NCBI GenBank assembly: GCA_018700215.1
Contig: JABIST010000259.1
Span: 1 to 10,420, forward strand
Origin: Dehalococcoidia bacterium
Lineage (GTDB): Bacteria; Chloroflexota; Dehalococcoidia; UBA2979
Reading direction: 5' to 3'
DNA: 10,420 bases
Position numbers and translations under genes: made by a program. Position 1 is the stretch's first letter; each line of letters begins with the position of its first letter. Shown here in pieces: positions 9,384 through 10,420 of the stretch. The notes beneath the pieces are model-generated. The model ran no database searches and was not told the DNA's origin. It saw only the letters and a list, made by a program, of their open reading frames with translations.

Positions 9384-10420
9384 CTAGATGATGCCGGCGT
9401 CGCGGAGCTTGGTGATGTCGTCCCAGTCGTAGCCGAGTTCGAGGAGGGTCTCCTCGGTGTGCTGGCCGAGTTCGGGGGCGGGGCCCTGGATTCCGCCGGG
9501 GGTCTCGCTCAGCTCGAAGGGAATGCCAACGGCGCGATGGCCGGGGAAGTTGTGGTGTTCGACGTTGGCGAGGTAGCCATTCTGCCAGAACTGGTCCTCG
9601 GTAGCCACCTGGGCGTAGCTGTAGACAGGACCGCATGGCACATCGGCGGCGATCAGGGCGTCGAGCCAGTGCTGGCGTGTGTCCTTGAGGAAACTCTGGC
9701 GCAGCTCCTCGCGCAGCCACTCGGAGTTCTGGGCACGGGCAAAGGGATCGGCGGACTGGGGGTTGGTGATCAGGTCGTCGCGGCCGATCGCGGTGCAGAG
9801 CAGCGGCCAGTGCTTCGGGGTGAGCACACCGATCGTGAGCCACTGGCCTTCACTGTCCTCGTACGCATTGAAGGCGGCGTTGACGTACTTGCTGGTGGGC
9901 TCGTCCTCAATGTGGAGGTAGCGCTGGATGCTGAGCGCCTGGAGCGTGGTCATGGCGCCCATCTGGGAGCTATCGACCTTCTGGCCGATGCCATAGCGCT
10001 CGCGGGCGACTAGGGCGGTCATGATCGCGTAGGCGAAGACCATGCTGCCGACCTGATCCGCGAGCCCCCAGGCGATCTGGATCGGGTCGTTACCCGGCCC
10101 GCCCGCCTGGCCGATCATGGCGCCGGTCATGCCCTGGGTGACGATGTCGAAGGAGCCTCGAGAGGCCCACTCACCGCGAGCGCCAAAGCCACTGTTGACC
10201 GCGTAGATGAGTCTCGGGTTCAGCTTGTGCACTTCGTCATAGCTGAACCCGAGACTGTCGAGCAGGCCCGGGCGGAAGTTCTCGGTCAAGACGTCCGCGT
10301 CGCTGATCAGACTGCGGATGATTTCGGCGCCCTCGGGGGTACCGAAGTCGACGGTGATGCTGCGCTTGCCGCGGTCGAGCGCTTCGAAGTAGGCGCAGAA
10401 GCCATCTTCCTGGCGGCCGA
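9384..10420 (-). CDS. Family III (CaiB/BaiF) CoA-transferase, N-terminus beyond the window
   Basis: The last 344 residues of a single-module family III CoA-transferase; roughly the first 50-60 residues of a normal 400-residue protein lie past the right edge. The visible part begins with FEALDRGKRSITVDF, then ADVLTENFRPG, the family's hallmark segment. The candidate catalytic Asp is in GLADQVGSM (codon at 10058-10056), followed by RYGIGQKVDSSQM. The C-terminal part has ADVPCGPVYSYAQV and PELGQHTEETLLELGYDWDDI. Unlike the neighbouring tandem protein, this copy keeps the canonical ENFRPG. A TTG at 10289 lies inside that conserved segment and is not the start. It is 91 bp upstream of the tandem CoA-transferase and co-oriented, so the two may share a transcript. 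That gap contains no clear promoter, terminator or ribosome site. The substrate is unknown. The stop is TAG. Confidence 0.92.
   Translation of the reverse strand, partial: GRQEDGFCAYFEALDRGKRSITVDFGTPEGAEIIRSLISDADVLTENFRPGLLDSLGFSYDEVHKLNPRLIYAVNSGFGARGEWASRGSFDIVTQGMTGAMIGQAGGPGNDPIQIAWGLADQVGSMVFAYAIMTALVARERYGIGQKVDSSQMGAMTTLQALSIQRYLHIEDEPTSKYVNAAFNAYEDSEGQWLTIGVLTPKHWPLLCTAIGRDDLITNPQSADPFARAQNSEWLREELRQSFLKDTRQHWLDALIAADVPCGPVYSYAQVATEDQFWQNGYLANVEHHNFPGHRAVGIPFELSETPGGIQGPAPELGQHTEETLLELGYDWDDITKLRDAGII

Noticed and set aside
8120..9391. Plus-strand open frame (423 codons) opposite the tandem CoA-transferase
   Set aside because: It is a shadow of the conserved minus-strand gene: acidic, Gly/Val-rich, with no recognisable domain.
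10287..10289. TTG as the start of the right-edge CoA-transferase
   Set aside because: The frame stays open to the window edge and encodes the conserved LDRGKRS and ADVLTENFRPG segments across this position, so the true start lies outside the window.

Overview
The window comes from a GC-rich bacterium (roughly two thirds G+C by eye). Every gene I can support lies on the minus strand, so transcription runs from the right edge to the left. The gene set is a single-chain biotin-dependent acyl-CoA carboxylase, several family III CoA-transferase domains, a zinc-free MDR oxidoreductase, a membrane-anchored c-type cytochrome and a Phd/YefM antitoxin. This suits an aerobic acyl-CoA-metabolising Chloroflexota (Dehalococcoidia/SAR202-like) or actinobacterium. 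I lean to Chloroflexota, but the lineage is an inference from gene content only.

Layout in transcription order. (1) 10420-9384: family III (CaiB/BaiF) CoA-transferase, with its N-terminus beyond the right edge. (2) 9292-6827: an 821-residue protein with two family III CoA-transferase modules in tandem. (3) 6754-5816: MDR-family quinone oxidoreductase-like protein. (4) 5732-4620: divergent type I-beta DAHP synthase with an N-terminal regulatory-type domain. (5) 4593-4351: Phd/YefM antitoxin frame whose expected ATG reads AGG, followed by what looks like the stub of a PIN-domain toxin. (6) 4185-778: 1135-residue acyl-CoA carboxylase (biotin carboxylase, biotin carrier, carboxyltransferase). (7) 598-59: small membrane-anchored monohaem cytochrome c. 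(8) A possible further gene start runs off the left edge.

Gaps between genes are 26 to about 180 bp, so some genes may be co-transcribed. I found no convincing sigma-70 promoter and no intrinsic terminator with a U-tract. No gene-free stretch exceeds 300 bp. No tRNA, rRNA, CRISPR array or insertion sequence was seen.

The CoA-transferases, the oxidoreductase and the carboxylase could act together on organic-acid CoA thioesters: CoA transfer, reduction of an enoyl or quinone group, and carboxylation. The substrate cannot be read from the sequence. The DAHP synthase and the cytochrome have no obvious link to that chemistry. The points most worth a second look are the active-site substitutions in the DAHP synthase, the decaying toxin-antitoxin locus, the tandem CoA-transferase fusion and the Cys/His/Met tail of the cytochrome. 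I do not see an obviously new multi-gene system.
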